Source of the DNA: Lentisphaeria bacterium
GTDB taxonomy: Bacteria > Verrucomicrobiota > Lentisphaeria > Oligosphaerales > Oligosphaeraceae
Assembly (NCBI GenBank): GCA_016287975.1
Contig: JAEEXV010000218.1
Coordinates: forward strand, 33,847-97,846
Direction of reading: 5' to 3'
DNA: 64,000 bases
The translations under genes were made by a program, and so were the position numbers. This document shows, piece by piece, positions 41,114-50,416 of the stretch. Below the pieces are notes generated by a model. The model did no database searches. It was not told where the DNA came from and worked only from the letters and a program-made list of their open reading frames with translations. Positions within the stretch are counted from its first letter, which is position 1. Every line of letters starts with the position of its first letter.

Positions 41114-42985
41114 TTACTTCATGTAGTAGCCGCCGGTCTTCTTGCTGCCACGATGCTCGATCTTTCCGTCACGTCGAAGCGCTGCCAAAGCCTCCATTAC
41201 AATGGTCCTCCCCTTGCCTGTAGCTGCTATTAAGGCAGGTCCAGCCACTCCTGGCGTTCGAGAGATGACTTCCAGCAAGCCTTCTTTTATCGTCCGTTTT
41301 ATCGTCCGCTCACCGGACGATAAAACATTTACTCCCTCATTTAACGCCTCATCTATCGTGACATCAGGACGTTTTGTCGATTCATTTACAGTCTCGCTTA
41401 CAGTCTCATTCAAAACCCGCAGCCCCATATCCGTCAGAGAATAGCGAACGTTCGGATCATGCGGAGAAATGCCGTCTTTTAAGCATATAAGCCCATCTTT
41501 CAAGGCGGGATTGAGATAATTTCCCCTGAATGTCTGGCGGTGTTTTATGCCAACGGCAACCCGCAGTTCAGACGGCGAACAAGGCCCGTTTTTCAGAGCG
41601 GAAAGCAGTTTCCGAACTGGGTCGGTCACTGGTACGGTACTGGGTCGGTACTGGGTCGGTACTGGGTCGGTTACTGGTACGGTTATCGGGTCATCGGTGG
41701 CGTTCAGTTCGCGCATGGTCTTCGCATCGGACTGACGGAAATACTTGTGGATGGGCAGGACAAAGGTGAAGTAGTCCCGGCTTGCGTTCGTCTCGATGAT
41801 CGGCTTGGGCGAACCGTTCCTTTCGACCGCGCGCAGGATTGCGGGATAACCCGTGTTGCGCGCTTCGGCGAGTTCAAGTTCCTTCAGGAAGTCCCCGATG
41901 CGACGGTTTCTGTCCTGCTTGGCGAAAAGACGGAACTTTTCCAAGTCCGCTTTCCTGATCGACCTGTCTGGGCCAGGAAGGCTGTTGATCTCCATTCGAT
42001 CTGGCGTGAACGTGACGACGATCGGCTCCGGCTTGCGGTAGGACTTGTGGTAAACCGCATTGGCAAGCGCCTCTTCGATGGCGACATACGGATAGTTCCA
42101 GTGGCGCTCCGCCTCCGCGCGGTCGGACAGCTTGAACACCTTTTCCTGAAGCACGTAGTTCTTGATGAAAGCCAGCGCCTCGCGCAGCTGTATGTGCAGC
42201 GGCCCCTTGAAGTATTTCTCCGTCATTCCCTGCCCCGTGGGGTCGGGCTTGTCCACGACCTCGATCCACGCATAGCGGAAGAAGTCCTCGGGGTGCGGAT
42301 TGAAAAACAAAAGCCCCACATTGAGCGGCTTGACGTTTTCCTCCGCGCCGCGAACGATCCGCAGGTTCTTCCCAAGCTCCAACGGAGACATTCCCTCCGC
42401 CGCAGGGTAGAGGTCGCTGCCGACTTCGCGAAGGTAGTCCGCCATGAGGTTCACCTTGAGATCGGTGACTGCCGCCTGCATGTTGGGGCGGTCGTCAAAC
42501 GGAACGTCACCAGACAGTTCAAACAGTTCCTTCATGGCGGCACGGGACGCCTTCACCGTACTGGACATCTTGCGGATGAAATACGACTTGGGGGACTTCC
42601 CCTTCTTCAGAATATGGTCGGGACAGGCGTAGGGGCGCTCGTCGCCACCTGGTGCCCAGATGACGAGCAGCGTCTTTCCCTGATACTCAATCGGCTCGAC
42701 GACTGGCAGATACAAGGGTTCAATGAGATGGCAAACGCCCAGAAGCTCCTTCTGAATCTTGTCGATAGAATCAGACTGCAAGCCCTTTACTGGAAACATC
42801 GGCTTGCCGTCCTTCTCCGCAACGCCCAATATGACATACCCGCCACCCCAGTTATCGATGTCATTGGCAAATGCGCACAGGGTGTGGAGCACCTTTTCGG
42901 GATTCCATCCCTCCTTGTACTCGATACGCGCACACTCCACCTTGCGGTGGTTGACCAGATCGTCTATGTTTACTGGAAGGGCCAA
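41114..42985 (-). CDS. AlbA_2/Schlafen-type ATP-binding protein
   Basis: I propose the TTG at 42985-42983 as start (623 aa, ALPVNIDDLVNHRKV after the initiator), because GTGGAGGAAACGCC sits right before it; an ATG at 43024 would overlap the helicase by 26 nt. The N-terminal AlbA_2 (AAA_4) domain is clear: ARIEYKEGWNPEKVLHTLCA and GGGYVILGVAEKDG. A HATPase-like centre follows (NYPYVAIEEALANAVYHKSY), then winged-helix-like modules at the end. A low-complexity linker is encoded by an 11-bp tandem repeat. AlbA_2 proteins appear in several defence islands as regulators or nucleases. Here it joins helicase and methyltransferase, perhaps as a switch. Confidence 0.85.
   Translation of the reverse strand: MALPVNIDDLVNHRKVECARIEYKEGWNPEKVLHTLCAFANDIDNWGGGYVILGVAEKDGKPMFPVKGLQSDSIDKIQKELLGVCHLIEPLYLPVVEPIEYQGKTLLVIWAPGGDERPYACPDHILKKGKSPKSYFIRKMSSTVKASRAAMKELFELSGDVPFDDRPNMQAAVTDLKVNLMADYLREVGSDLYPAAEGMSPLELGKNLRIVRGAEENVKPLNVGLLFFNPHPEDFFRYAWIEVVDKPDPTGQGMTEKYFKGPLHIQLREALAFIKNYVLQEKVFKLSDRAEAERHWNYPYVAIEEALANAVYHKSYRKPEPIVVTFTPDRMEINSLPGPDRSIRKADLEKFRLFAKQDRNRRIGDFLKELELAEARNTGYPAILRAVERNGSPKPIIETNASRDYFTFVLPIHKYFRQSDAKTMRELNATDDPITVPVTDPVPTQYRPSTVPVTDPVRKLLSALKNGPCSPSELRVAVGIKHRQTFRGNYLNPALKDGLICLKDGISPHDPNVRYSLTDMGLRVLNETVSETVNESTKRPDVTIDEALNEGVNVLSSGERTIKRTIKEGLLEVISRTPGVAGPALIAATGKGRTIVMEALAALRRDGKIEHRGSKKTGGYYMK
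41638..41670. repeat. 11-bp tandem repeat inside the AlbA_2 gene
   Basis: Three perfect copies of TACTGGGTCGG (plus-strand reading), flanked by diverged copies (AACTGGGTCGG at 41616 and TTACTGGTACGG at 41671). The unit is not a multiple of three, so the same DNA is read in three frames (TDPV, PTQY, RPST). Gain or loss of one unit would shift the frame. Confidence 0.95.
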
Positions 42986-42998
42986 GGCGTTTCCTCCA

Positions 42999-45900
42999 CT
43001 ACGCGAGCTGAAGCCACGTGACAAGGCGCGGGGCCGCGCCGAGCGGCGCCTGGATCTTCTTCATGTAGGTGTTGCGGATGTGCTTCTCCATCATCTTGCG
43101 GATGGTGGGGAAGTCATCATGCCCGAGGGTCACGATGCGAGGCTCGTTCTTCTCGCACTGGATGGCATGCCAGATGGCCCCGACGTTCTCGGAGACGGTC
43201 TTTGCGGCGGGATCGAGGACAAACCATTTGTACATGCCTTCTTCCGCCATGGAGCCGTCAGACTTCCTGACGGGCAGCTCGTAGCAGAAGAACACGCCTT
43301 TCAGCTTGGAAGATGCCTTTCCGCTGTACATCTTGGCGGGCAGGTTCTTCACGTTGTCAATGTAGCCTGGATTGTCTTTGAGAAGCCGCTGGTAGGCAAG
43401 CGAGATTTCCTCCATTTCGGAGGGCGTGCCTTCGTACTGGGCGTTGAAGTCCTTCAGCGCGGCGAAGTCGTCGTCTGGCGTAAGCAGTTGCTTGCCCTCG
43501 ATGCCGAACAACTTGGAGATGCGGAGCGTCTTTCGGGAGACCGTCTGGTAGAGCGCGAGCAGGTTCTCGAGTTCATCTGGCGGAAGGAAGTTCCAGTAGA
43601 ACACTTCATCGCGATCCGAGGCAATACCAGGGTGGTCGGCAAGGAGCCGTGCCTCGACGTCGGCGCTGCGGCGGCGGTCCACGCGGCCGATGCGCTGCAT
43701 GAGGCGGACGGGGTTCCAGTGAAGCTCGTAGTTGACGAGGCGCGAGGCATCCTGAAGGTTAAGCCCCTCGGAAAGAACGTCGGTGGCGATGAGCGTATGG
43801 ATCTCGTTTCCGCCGATCGCGGCCGACGACGTTTCGTTGTAGTATGGGGCGAAACGCTGCACCATCTCGTGGCGGTCGCCCTTGCTCTGTCCGTCGATCT
43901 CGAACAGGCCTGCGAATCCAGCCTTTGACAGCTCCCGCTCCAGATACTTGGCCGTGGCGCGGTATTCGGTGAAGATCAGCACCTTGCGGTTTTGGAGGCG
44001 CGGGTCGTTGGCGAGCAGGTTCTTGAGGACGTTGAGTTTGTCGTCCTGCGAAGGATCGAAGCTGATCATGTCGCGGATGAGCTGGGAGAGGTTGGCAAGA
44101 TCGAGAACCGTATCGTCCAGCATGGCGCCGATGTCGAAGTCATCCTCTGAAAGGTCGTTGTCCTCGACGTCCCACACGTACTCTGGGAGGTCGTCCTCGA
44201 AATCCTCGATGCCTTCGTCCGCGCGGACGAGATTCACCCTGATGTACTGTTCGACGAACTCGATCACGTCGCGCTGCTGCGCAAGCGTCTTGTCGACGAG
44301 GTGGGCGTTCTTGTCGTGATAATCGGCGAGAAACGTCTTGAGGCGATGGTAGATGCGCACGCAGGTCTCCTGGAATGCGGCGACTGAACTCTCGAAGCGC
44401 TTCAGCAACAGCTGGCGAATGAGGGCCACGATCTGCTGCTGGCGTCCCATCTTCATTGGATCGACCTTGCTGAGGTCGCCCTTGTAGTATACCGCCTCGT
44501 ACGGGGAATAGACGGCAAGGGACAGAATCGGGATGGAGCGGCCGCGGGAGTCCCTGCGGTTGAAGAGCGCGGAGAAATGGTCGAGGAGCGCGCCGCACGT
44601 CGTGCGGAGCGAGTAGTCCGCTACGACGGGCTTCTTGATCTTCGGGAACAAGACCTGTGCGCCCTCTTCCGCGTCAAGGCTCTGCTTGACGTATGCGCGG
44701 CTGCGCTGGACGACGAGTTCCTTGATGAGCGGATCTGTCGAAAAGGCGGACTGGACCTGAACGGATGCGTCTTCGGCCGAAAGCGCGTCAATCTCCGCGC
44801 CAAGCTTCTTGAAGTGCCCAGAGAGGCTGTTGATGCCGAGGGACTTGAAGTAGTCGTCCTGGCGGTGTGTGAAGAGTTCGATCAAGTGCTGCAAGTCGAG
44901 GAGGCTGTTGTTGATCGGGGTGGCCGTAAGCATGAACAGCTTCTTCTTCTTCGCGTGATCCTCGGACATCATGTCGAGGAACTTGCGATACGCCTTTCCG
45001 CTCTGGTTGCGGAAGTGGTGCGCTTCGTCGATGATCACGATCTCACCTTGCGCGGCGATCTGCCCCATGAGGTTCTGCATCTTGTCGCGGATAAGGTCGG
45101 TATGGTTGACAATGCGGAATGGGAAGAATCCGTCAAGAAGATCTGGCATGTATTTGCGGATGGCAGTTTCCCACACGGAGACTCGTGCAGAAGCTGGAAC
45201 GGCGAGGACGACGTTCAGTCGCTCGCGCATGACAAAGCGCTCGATCAGCATGAGGCCGACGAACGTCTTGCCGAGTCCGACGCCGTCGCAGAGGAAGGCG
45301 CCCGAGTACTTGTCGGCGATCTCGACGAGGTTGTTGTAGCCGTCCCGCTGATATTGCGAAAGGACCTTGTACATGACGGATGACTCGCGCTCCCATTCCG
45401 AGACCGTTTTCTCCCTGCCCTTGAAGAACTCGTACATGGAACGCAGATAGACTTCGTAGGGCGAGTAGTCCTTGACGTGGTTCTCGACGATCTTGAGGAC
45501 GGCGGCGGTGATGTCCGTGCTTTCGTTCCAGCGGTCCTCGAACCAAGCCTGCAGTTCATCGACGTTGTCCTTGATTTGGACATTCAGCTCGACATTCTGC
45601 GTAAGCCCTGCGGCGGTGAAATTGCTGGAGCCGACGAGCGCATAGTCGCTGGGGATGTGCATGGAAGTGAGAAAGTGCGCGTGCACATCATCGCGAAAAT
45701 GCGTAATGTAGGCTTTCGCGTGGAACTTGCCCTTTTCGTAGACACGGCATTCAATCTTCCCGCTTTTCAGCGCGTCGACGATTGCGGGGACTCCCAGCAG
45801 GAAGTCGTTCTTGGACTGTTCCGCATCAAGGCTCGTCTGCATTTGGGATAGGAAGCCCTGCGCGGCGGCGTTGCGAAGCACAGAGGCCGTGCGCGGGGTC

Positions 45901-46094
45901 ACCTCGTTTCCAAGGATGATACGGATCTTGTCAAGTTGCTGCCAGTTCGTATCAAGCGTGAGCAGCCCGCCGATTTCAAGATAGCCTGTGGCGATGTCCA
46001 TCTGTGTGGAGAGGCCACACCATTCGGCAAGGTAGTGCTTGACAGACAATTGCTCGTTTGAGTTGTCAACAATGTAGAGATTGCTATTGTTCAT
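42999..46094 (-). CDS. PLD-domain SNF2-type helicase
   Basis: I choose ATG 46094 (1031 aa, MNNSNLYIVDNSNEQLSVKH); 35 further upstream codons look non-coding. Residues 1-190 form a phospholipase D-like nuclease half: GKFHAKAYITHF (His125, Lys127) and YALVGSSNFTAAG (Ser156, Asn158). The SF2/SNF2 motor has Walker A GVGLGKTF (271-278), DEAH box IIDEAHHF (354-361), TATPINN, and the C-terminal lobe with LIATDVLSEGLNLQDA and QRIGRVDRR. A degenerate PLD plus SNF2 fusion is a recurrent theme in defence loci. As the first gene of a three-gene operon it could provide DNA translocation and cleavage for the methyltransferase encoded two genes on. Its 3' end is followed after 13 nt by the AlbA_2 start. Confidence 0.92.
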   Translation of the reverse strand: MNNSNLYIVDNSNEQLSVKHYLAEWCGLSTQMDIATGYLEIGGLLTLDTNWQQLDKIRIILGNEVTPRTASVLRNAAAQGFLSQMQTSLDAEQSKNDFLLGVPAIVDALKSGKIECRVYEKGKFHAKAYITHFRDDVHAHFLTSMHIPSDYALVGSSNFTAAGLTQNVELNVQIKDNVDELQAWFEDRWNESTDITAAVLKIVENHVKDYSPYEVYLRSMYEFFKGREKTVSEWERESSVMYKVLSQYQRDGYNNLVEIADKYSGAFLCDGVGLGKTFVGLMLIERFVMRERLNVVLAVPASARVSVWETAIRKYMPDLLDGFFPFRIVNHTDLIRDKMQNLMGQIAAQGEIVIIDEAHHFRNQSGKAYRKFLDMMSEDHAKKKKLFMLTATPINNSLLDLQHLIELFTHRQDDYFKSLGINSLSGHFKKLGAEIDALSAEDASVQVQSAFSTDPLIKELVVQRSRAYVKQSLDAEEGAQVLFPKIKKPVVADYSLRTTCGALLDHFSALFNRRDSRGRSIPILSLAVYSPYEAVYYKGDLSKVDPMKMGRQQQIVALIRQLLLKRFESSVAAFQETCVRIYHRLKTFLADYHDKNAHLVDKTLAQQRDVIEFVEQYIRVNLVRADEGIEDFEDDLPEYVWDVEDNDLSEDDFDIGAMLDDTVLDLANLSQLIRDMISFDPSQDDKLNVLKNLLANDPRLQNRKVLIFTEYRATAKYLERELSKAGFAGLFEIDGQSKGDRHEMVQRFAPYYNETSSAAIGGNEIHTLIATDVLSEGLNLQDASRLVNYELHWNPVRLMQRIGRVDRRRSADVEARLLADHPGIASDRDEVFYWNFLPPDELENLLALYQTVSRKTLRISKLFGIEGKQLLTPDDDFAALKDFNAQYEGTPSEMEEISLAYQRLLKDNPGYIDNVKNLPAKMYSGKASSKLKGVFFCYELPVRKSDGSMAEEGMYKWFVLDPAAKTVSENVGAIWHAIQCEKNEPRIVTLGHDDFPTIRKMMEKHIRNTYMKKIQAPLGAAPRLVTWLQLA

Positions 46095-46301
46095 GACACT
46101 GCCCATCAGCGGAGTTGTATGTGACGGGATTCCTCCGTGAATCCAGAAAATAAGGAAAACGCGCTCGCCTTCGGCTTGCCACCTCTTCGCGGCTTCCATG
46201 GCAATGGGGAAGGTGTTCGTTTGCGTAAAGGAGAAAGCCGTGATAAGATAATATTCCTTCTTGGGCGTGCCAACCGAAATTCACATTTCCCGCGCCCTAT
46301 T

Positions 46302-46412
46302 TGTTCCCACAAAGGGGCGGTGACAGCCCCTCATAATGCAGACACGCCAGAAGCGTGTGGATGGGGCGCGATTGACGAAGCGGACGTAGCCACGGCGGGA
46401 CGCCGTGGCTAC
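46302..46412. repeat. Half copy of the dispersed inverted-repeat element
   Basis: Reverse complement of the right half of the 37487-37734 element: GTTCCCACAAAGGGGCGG, CAGCCCCTCATAATGC, GACACGCCAGAAGCGTG and the palindrome GCCACGGCGGGACGCCGTGGC in two halves. It lies 0.2 kb upstream of the helicase gene. A weak TTGGCA/TATCTT pair on the minus strand (near 46250-46272) could serve the helicase operon. Confidence 0.8.
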
Positions 46413-46478
46413 GCATTCCACACGGCGGCACGTCAAGCGACGCAGGGAGGCCGCCGCTGTGGGTGGCGTGCGGAGCGG

Positions 46479-46507
46479 TTGGCAATGCGGCGACATGGTG
46501 TCATATT
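46479..46507 (+). promoter_or_regulatory. Putative promoter of the PocR-AraC regulator
   Basis: TTGGCA (46479-46484), a 17-nt spacer and CATATT (46502-46507), about 135 nt upstream of the ATG. The leader in between is G-rich and has no ORF of note. Confidence 0.4.
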
Positions 46508-46641
46508 ATCGGGGGAGGCGTGAAGAAGATGAAAATGCATGGACCATTCTGGGGGCGGGTGCAAGGCGCGTGGGGCAGTCGGGGCGCCTGTCCTTGGGCG
46601 GCGTCCACTGAGGGCAATCATTCAATGGAGGCGAGCCGCTG

Positions 46642-47514
46642 ATGGAAGGCAACCGCCTGTCGTTTCATGGCGAGGGCGCCGTGGAGAAGATGCTGGGCTA
46701 CTGGCACGGGATGGAGGAGGTCGCGGGCGTGCGGCTGACGCTGCACGACCACATCGGGGCCTTCATCATGCCAGACCGCACGCGGCTGCTGCCAGACGTC
46801 AACGTCCACCATTTTCCGTGCTGCGAATATCGGAAGGGATCGCGGAAGCGGTGCGGCGCGCACTGTCGGATGGAGGCGATGGAGCGGGCGGCGCGGGAGG
46901 GCAGGCCCTTCCAGTTCTGCTGCTGGCGCGGCGTCACCGAACTGGTGATGCCGCTGTTCCTGGGGAAGGTGCACGCCGCCACCATCTTCGTCGGCGCCTT
47001 CCGTGACCCCGACTTCGATCTTTCGGGCTTTTCGCCGACCTACCGTCGGCTGTATGCGGCGATGCCCGCGTGGGACGAAGGGCGGCGTCCGATGCTGGAG
47101 ACCGTGCTGGTCGCCTCGGGCTACTCGCTGCTGCTGCTGGCCGCGAACCTCCGCGCGCAGTTCGCCGAGGAGACTGGGCGGCGCGGGCAGATCCACCGCT
47201 TCTTCCTCTACCACTTCAAGGAGCCCGTGACCGTCCCCGACCTCGCGGGCGAACTGAACCTCTCCGAATCCCGCACCCTGCATCTGCTGCACGAACTCTT
47301 CGGCAAGGGCTTCTCCGAACTCCTGAACGAGGAGCGCGTGCGCCATGTCGAGGAATACCTGCTCAACTCCGACTATTCCCTGCGCGAAATCGCCCGCATG
47401 ACGGGCTTCCGCAACGAATACTATCTGAGCGCCGTCTTTCGGCGCCTGCGCCGAACCACCCCTGGCGCCGTGCGGCGAAACGCCCTCGCGAACCCGCCGC
47501 CGAGGAGGACGTAG
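46642..47514 (+). CDS. PocR-domain AraC family regulator
   Basis: A 290-aa regulator with GGAGG 10 nt before the ATG. Residues about 10-190 match a PocR-type sensory domain: a run of cysteines at 60-61, 71, 75 and 93-94 (FPCCEYRKGSRKRCGAHC, FCCWRGVTELVMPLF) and a typical VGAFRDPDF strand. The C-terminus has one clear AraC HTH (REIARMTGFRNEYYLSAVFR) and a more degenerate first HTH (TVPDLAGELNLSESRTLHLL). PocR domains are thought to bind small hydrocarbon or sugar-derived ligands; the clustered Cys could bind a metal. It converges with the GH3 gene, whose stop is 151 nt away, and may control it. Confidence 0.88.
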   Translation: MEGNRLSFHGEGAVEKMLGYWHGMEEVAGVRLTLHDHIGAFIMPDRTRLLPDVNVHHFPCCEYRKGSRKRCGAHCRMEAMERAAREGRPFQFCCWRGVTELVMPLFLGKVHAATIFVGAFRDPDFDLSGFSPTYRRLYAAMPAWDEGRRPMLETVLVASGYSLLLLAANLRAQFAEETGRRGQIHRFFLYHFKEPVTVPDLAGELNLSESRTLHLLHELFGKGFSELLNEERVRHVEEYLLNSDYSLREIARMTGFRNEYYLSAVFRRLRRTTPGAVRRNALANPPPRRT

Positions 47515-47665
47515 AGGCGGCGGCCGCGAAAACGGGAATGGCAGACGCAATCCAGCGGGGCGGACTTCATCATCGCAAGAAACGCGCGGCATTTCCCTGA
47601 GGACATGATCCCCGTGCCGTCCCCGACAGACTTCCTGGCGCTGACCCATTGAGCCGCCAGGCGGT

Positions 47666-50395
47666 TCACACGGGGTCGATGCGCAGCGCGCCGAGGCTGG
47701 CGAAGTGGGTGTCGGTGGTGTCGCGGGTATAGATCTTCAGGTCGTGTTCGCCTGCGTCGAGGGTGAACTCCCAGGGGCCAGTGGTCTGGAAGGCGTGCAT
47801 GCCGCCAGTCGGGGCGACGGGGAGGAGGCCCAGGCTTTTTCCGTCGACGACCGCTTCGAGGCGCGTCGTGTCGTGGACGGCGGCGGTGCGGGCCGAGAGG
47901 CGGTATCGCCCCGCCTCGGCGCGGAGGCAGTATCGGATGAAGACGTCCTGGCCGCGCTGGTCCTTGCAGAGTCGGGCGTGGCAGAGGCGGCTGAAGGCGT
48001 CGTCGCAGACCTCGAGGCGGGTGATGTTGCAGGAGATCTCGCTGATCTCCTGCGGGAGGATGACGAGGGGGCGCGCCCGCGTCAACTCGAAGACCCGCCC
48101 CAGGTCGTGGTCGCGGAACTTCCTGGTCTTCCGCACCAGTTCCAGCACGCGCCGCGCGCTGCGGCGGACGGCTTCCAGCGGGAGGAGCGTCCCGAGTTTG
48201 CCGAGGGCCATCTCGAGTTCCTCGGGGTAGCCGAAGGGCATCTTGATGTCGTTTCCCGCGAGGAGTTCCTGCCACAGGTGGGAGTTGTTGCGCCAGTCGG
48301 TCATGACGAGGCCGTCGAAGCCCCATTCGTCGCGGAGGATGCCCGTGAGCAGGTTGCGGAAGGTGCTGACCTTGACGCCGTTCAGGGAATTGTAGGCGCT
48401 CATGATGCAGTGCGGGCGCCCGATCCTGACGGCGATCTCGAAGTTCCTGAGGTAGATTTCGCGCAGGGCGCGTTCGGAGACCATGCTGCTGCAGAAGAAG
48501 CGGTATTCCTCCTTGTTGTTGGCGGCGAAGTGCTTCAGGGTCGCCGAGGTGCCCGTGGACTGGATGCCGCGCACCATGGAGGCGGCGATGGTGCCTGAAA
48601 GCACGGGATCCTCGGAGTAGTACTCGAAGTTGCGGCCGCAGAGGACGTCGCGGTGGAGGTTGAGGCCAGGGGCGAGCATGATGTCGATGCCGTTGGCGTC
48701 GGCCTCGCGCCCCATGACCGCGCCGAGTTCGAAGATGGCCTCGTGGTCCCAGGAGCAGGCCGCCAGCATCGGCGAGGGCAGGCTGCTCGTGGGGACGGCC
48801 AGGCGCACGCCCGCAGGCCCGTCGGCGGTCTGCGGGTTGGGGACGCCGTATTGCCGCAGGTCGCCGATGCCCGCGGTGCCGTGCGGGAAGGCGGGCAGCT
48901 GCGCCTGGCACAGCCCCAGCAGTTCGCGCGGGGAGAGCTGGTCCAGGAAGTCGTCGAGGGTGATTCCGTTGCCGCCGACTTCGGAGAGCTGGATCTTCTG
49001 TGTGGCCTCGGAGGCCGCTTCGCGGGCGGCGGGCTTCGGCGATTCGCCGAGGGCGTCGATGAAACTGGATTCGACGGACAGGTCCTCCGAATCGGCGTCG
49101 GGCTGCTCCGCGACGAAGGTGCCGCGCACGGCGGGCGCCTTGCCTGGGACGAGGGTGCGCCGAAGGCCAGGCGTCAATTTCAGGCCTGGCGTGGAAAGGC
49201 ATCGGTCTTCGGTGAAATCGACCTTCCCAGCCGCGAAGCGCTCGCGGACGGAGCCGCCCAGCGTGATGCGGTAGCGGCCTTGCTCGACGACCCAGCTGCC
49301 TGGCGGTGCGAGGATGCCATCCTCGTCGAAGACGGCGAGGTCGCCTGCCTTGCACGAGAGTTCGAGGTCGGCGCTTTGGCCAGGCTGGAGCAGGGGGGTC
49401 TTGGCGAAGCCGCGCAGTTCGGCGGCGGGGCGGTCGAGGCGCGAGGGCGTCTCAAGTTCGCTCCACAGCCCGAGGCTCTCCCTGCCCGCCACGCGGCCCG
49501 CGTTGGCGACGCGGCAGCGGGCGCGGATGGCGTCGCCGTCGGCGTGGAACGCCAGGAGCTCGTGCGTGAAGGCGGTGTAGCTCAGGCCATGCCCGAAGCA
49601 GTAGACGACCTTGGCCTGTTCGCTCTGGCAGGCCTCGAACCAGCGGTAGCCGACGAAGACGCCCTCCTCGTAGTCGACGCGGAACTTGGAACGGCGGAAA
49701 CTCGCGCTGCTCGGATAGTCCGCGTAGGCGGCGGCCCAGGTGTCGACCAGGCGCCCCGACGGATTGACCGCACCCAGCAGGACGTCGGCGATGGCGTGCC
49801 CCGCCTCGCCGCCTGGCAGCCCCGCGAAGAGGATCGCGGCGACCTCGGGCGCCTCCGCCAGTTCCCGTATGCCCAGGACGCCGCAGGTGTTCAGCACCAC
49901 GGCCAGCCGTCCAGGGAAATGCCGTTTCAGCAGGGCGAGCAGTTCGGTCTCGGCGCGGGAGAGGCGGAAGTCCCCCTCGGCGTCCTGTCGGTCGAGCCCC
50001 TCGCCGGAGTTGCGGGAGAGGATCCACACGGCGGCGTCGCACCGCGCCGCCGCGGCCGCCACCGCCGTCGGCGCGGGGGCGAAATCCGCGTCTTCGCGAT
50101 AATTGTCCAGCAGGTCGTGTTCCAGCTGCAGCCGCCCCTGCGCCTCGGCTTCCAGCAGCGCGTCGGCGAGTTCGACGGTCGCGCCGTTGAAGACGTCGGC
50201 GCTGCCCGCGCCGCCCTTGACCAGATGGAACTGCGCGGCGCCGAAAAGCGCCACGCGGCGGCCCTCCCGCAGCGGCAGCGCCGCAGGATCGTTCTTCATC
50301 AGGACCATGCTTTCCGCCGCGATCCGCCGCAGCGCGGGGCGGTGCCGCGCCATCAGTTCCATGTCGCCGATTTTTCCCATCATGTCAACAGGCAT
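47666..50395 (-). CDS. Beta-glucosidase-like GH3 enzyme with permuted domain order
   Basis: A 909-aa protein whose GH3 domains are in reverse order. The GH3_C alpha/beta sandwich comes first (AAESMVLMKNDPAALPL, LPGGEAGHAIADVLLG, VNPSGRLVDTW), followed by a fibronectin III-like part, and only then the (beta/alpha)8 barrel (ADGPAGVRLAVP, LAPGLNLHRDVLCGRNFEYY, KHFAANNKEE) with the nucleophile Asp700 in GFDGLVMTDW. The final about 150 residues resemble a beta-sandwich CBM (GRYRLSARTAAV). No signal peptide. Permuted GH3 enzymes are known from gut and rumen bacteria and hydrolyse beta-glucosides or related glycosides. It faces the PocR-AraC gene. An alternative start is Met5/Met6. Confidence 0.93.
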   Translation of the reverse strand: MPVDMMGKIGDMELMARHRPALRRIAAESMVLMKNDPAALPLREGRRVALFGAAQFHLVKGGAGSADVFNGATVELADALLEAEAQGRLQLEHDLLDNYREDADFAPAPTAVAAAAARCDAAVWILSRNSGEGLDRQDAEGDFRLSRAETELLALLKRHFPGRLAVVLNTCGVLGIRELAEAPEVAAILFAGLPGGEAGHAIADVLLGAVNPSGRLVDTWAAAYADYPSSASFRRSKFRVDYEEGVFVGYRWFEACQSEQAKVVYCFGHGLSYTAFTHELLAFHADGDAIRARCRVANAGRVAGRESLGLWSELETPSRLDRPAAELRGFAKTPLLQPGQSADLELSCKAGDLAVFDEDGILAPPGSWVVEQGRYRITLGGSVRERFAAGKVDFTEDRCLSTPGLKLTPGLRRTLVPGKAPAVRGTFVAEQPDADSEDLSVESSFIDALGESPKPAAREAASEATQKIQLSEVGGNGITLDDFLDQLSPRELLGLCQAQLPAFPHGTAGIGDLRQYGVPNPQTADGPAGVRLAVPTSSLPSPMLAACSWDHEAIFELGAVMGREADANGIDIMLAPGLNLHRDVLCGRNFEYYSEDPVLSGTIAASMVRGIQSTGTSATLKHFAANNKEEYRFFCSSMVSERALREIYLRNFEIAVRIGRPHCIMSAYNSLNGVKVSTFRNLLTGILRDEWGFDGLVMTDWRNNSHLWQELLAGNDIKMPFGYPEELEMALGKLGTLLPLEAVRRSARRVLELVRKTRKFRDHDLGRVFELTRARPLVILPQEISEISCNITRLEVCDDAFSRLCHARLCKDQRGQDVFIRYCLRAEAGRYRLSARTAAVHDTTRLEAVVDGKSLGLLPVAPTGGMHAFQTTGPWEFTLDAGEHDLKIYTRDTTDTHFASLGALRIDPV

Positions 50396-50416
50396 CGCGA
50401 TGCGATGTCAATCGCT

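Noticed and set aside
37793..46094. BREX or DISARM system
   Set aside because: PglZ, BrxC, BrxL and DrmB-type genes are absent; only helicase, AlbA_2 and methyltransferase are present.
46095..46199. 35-residue N-terminal extension of the helicase
   Set aside because: The extension has no PLD-family similarity; the ATG at 46094 starts where the domain begins.
47515..47665. Additional gene between the PocR-AraC and GH3 genes
   Set aside because: Short frames there are continuous with antisense frames of the flanking genes and show no RBS or motif.
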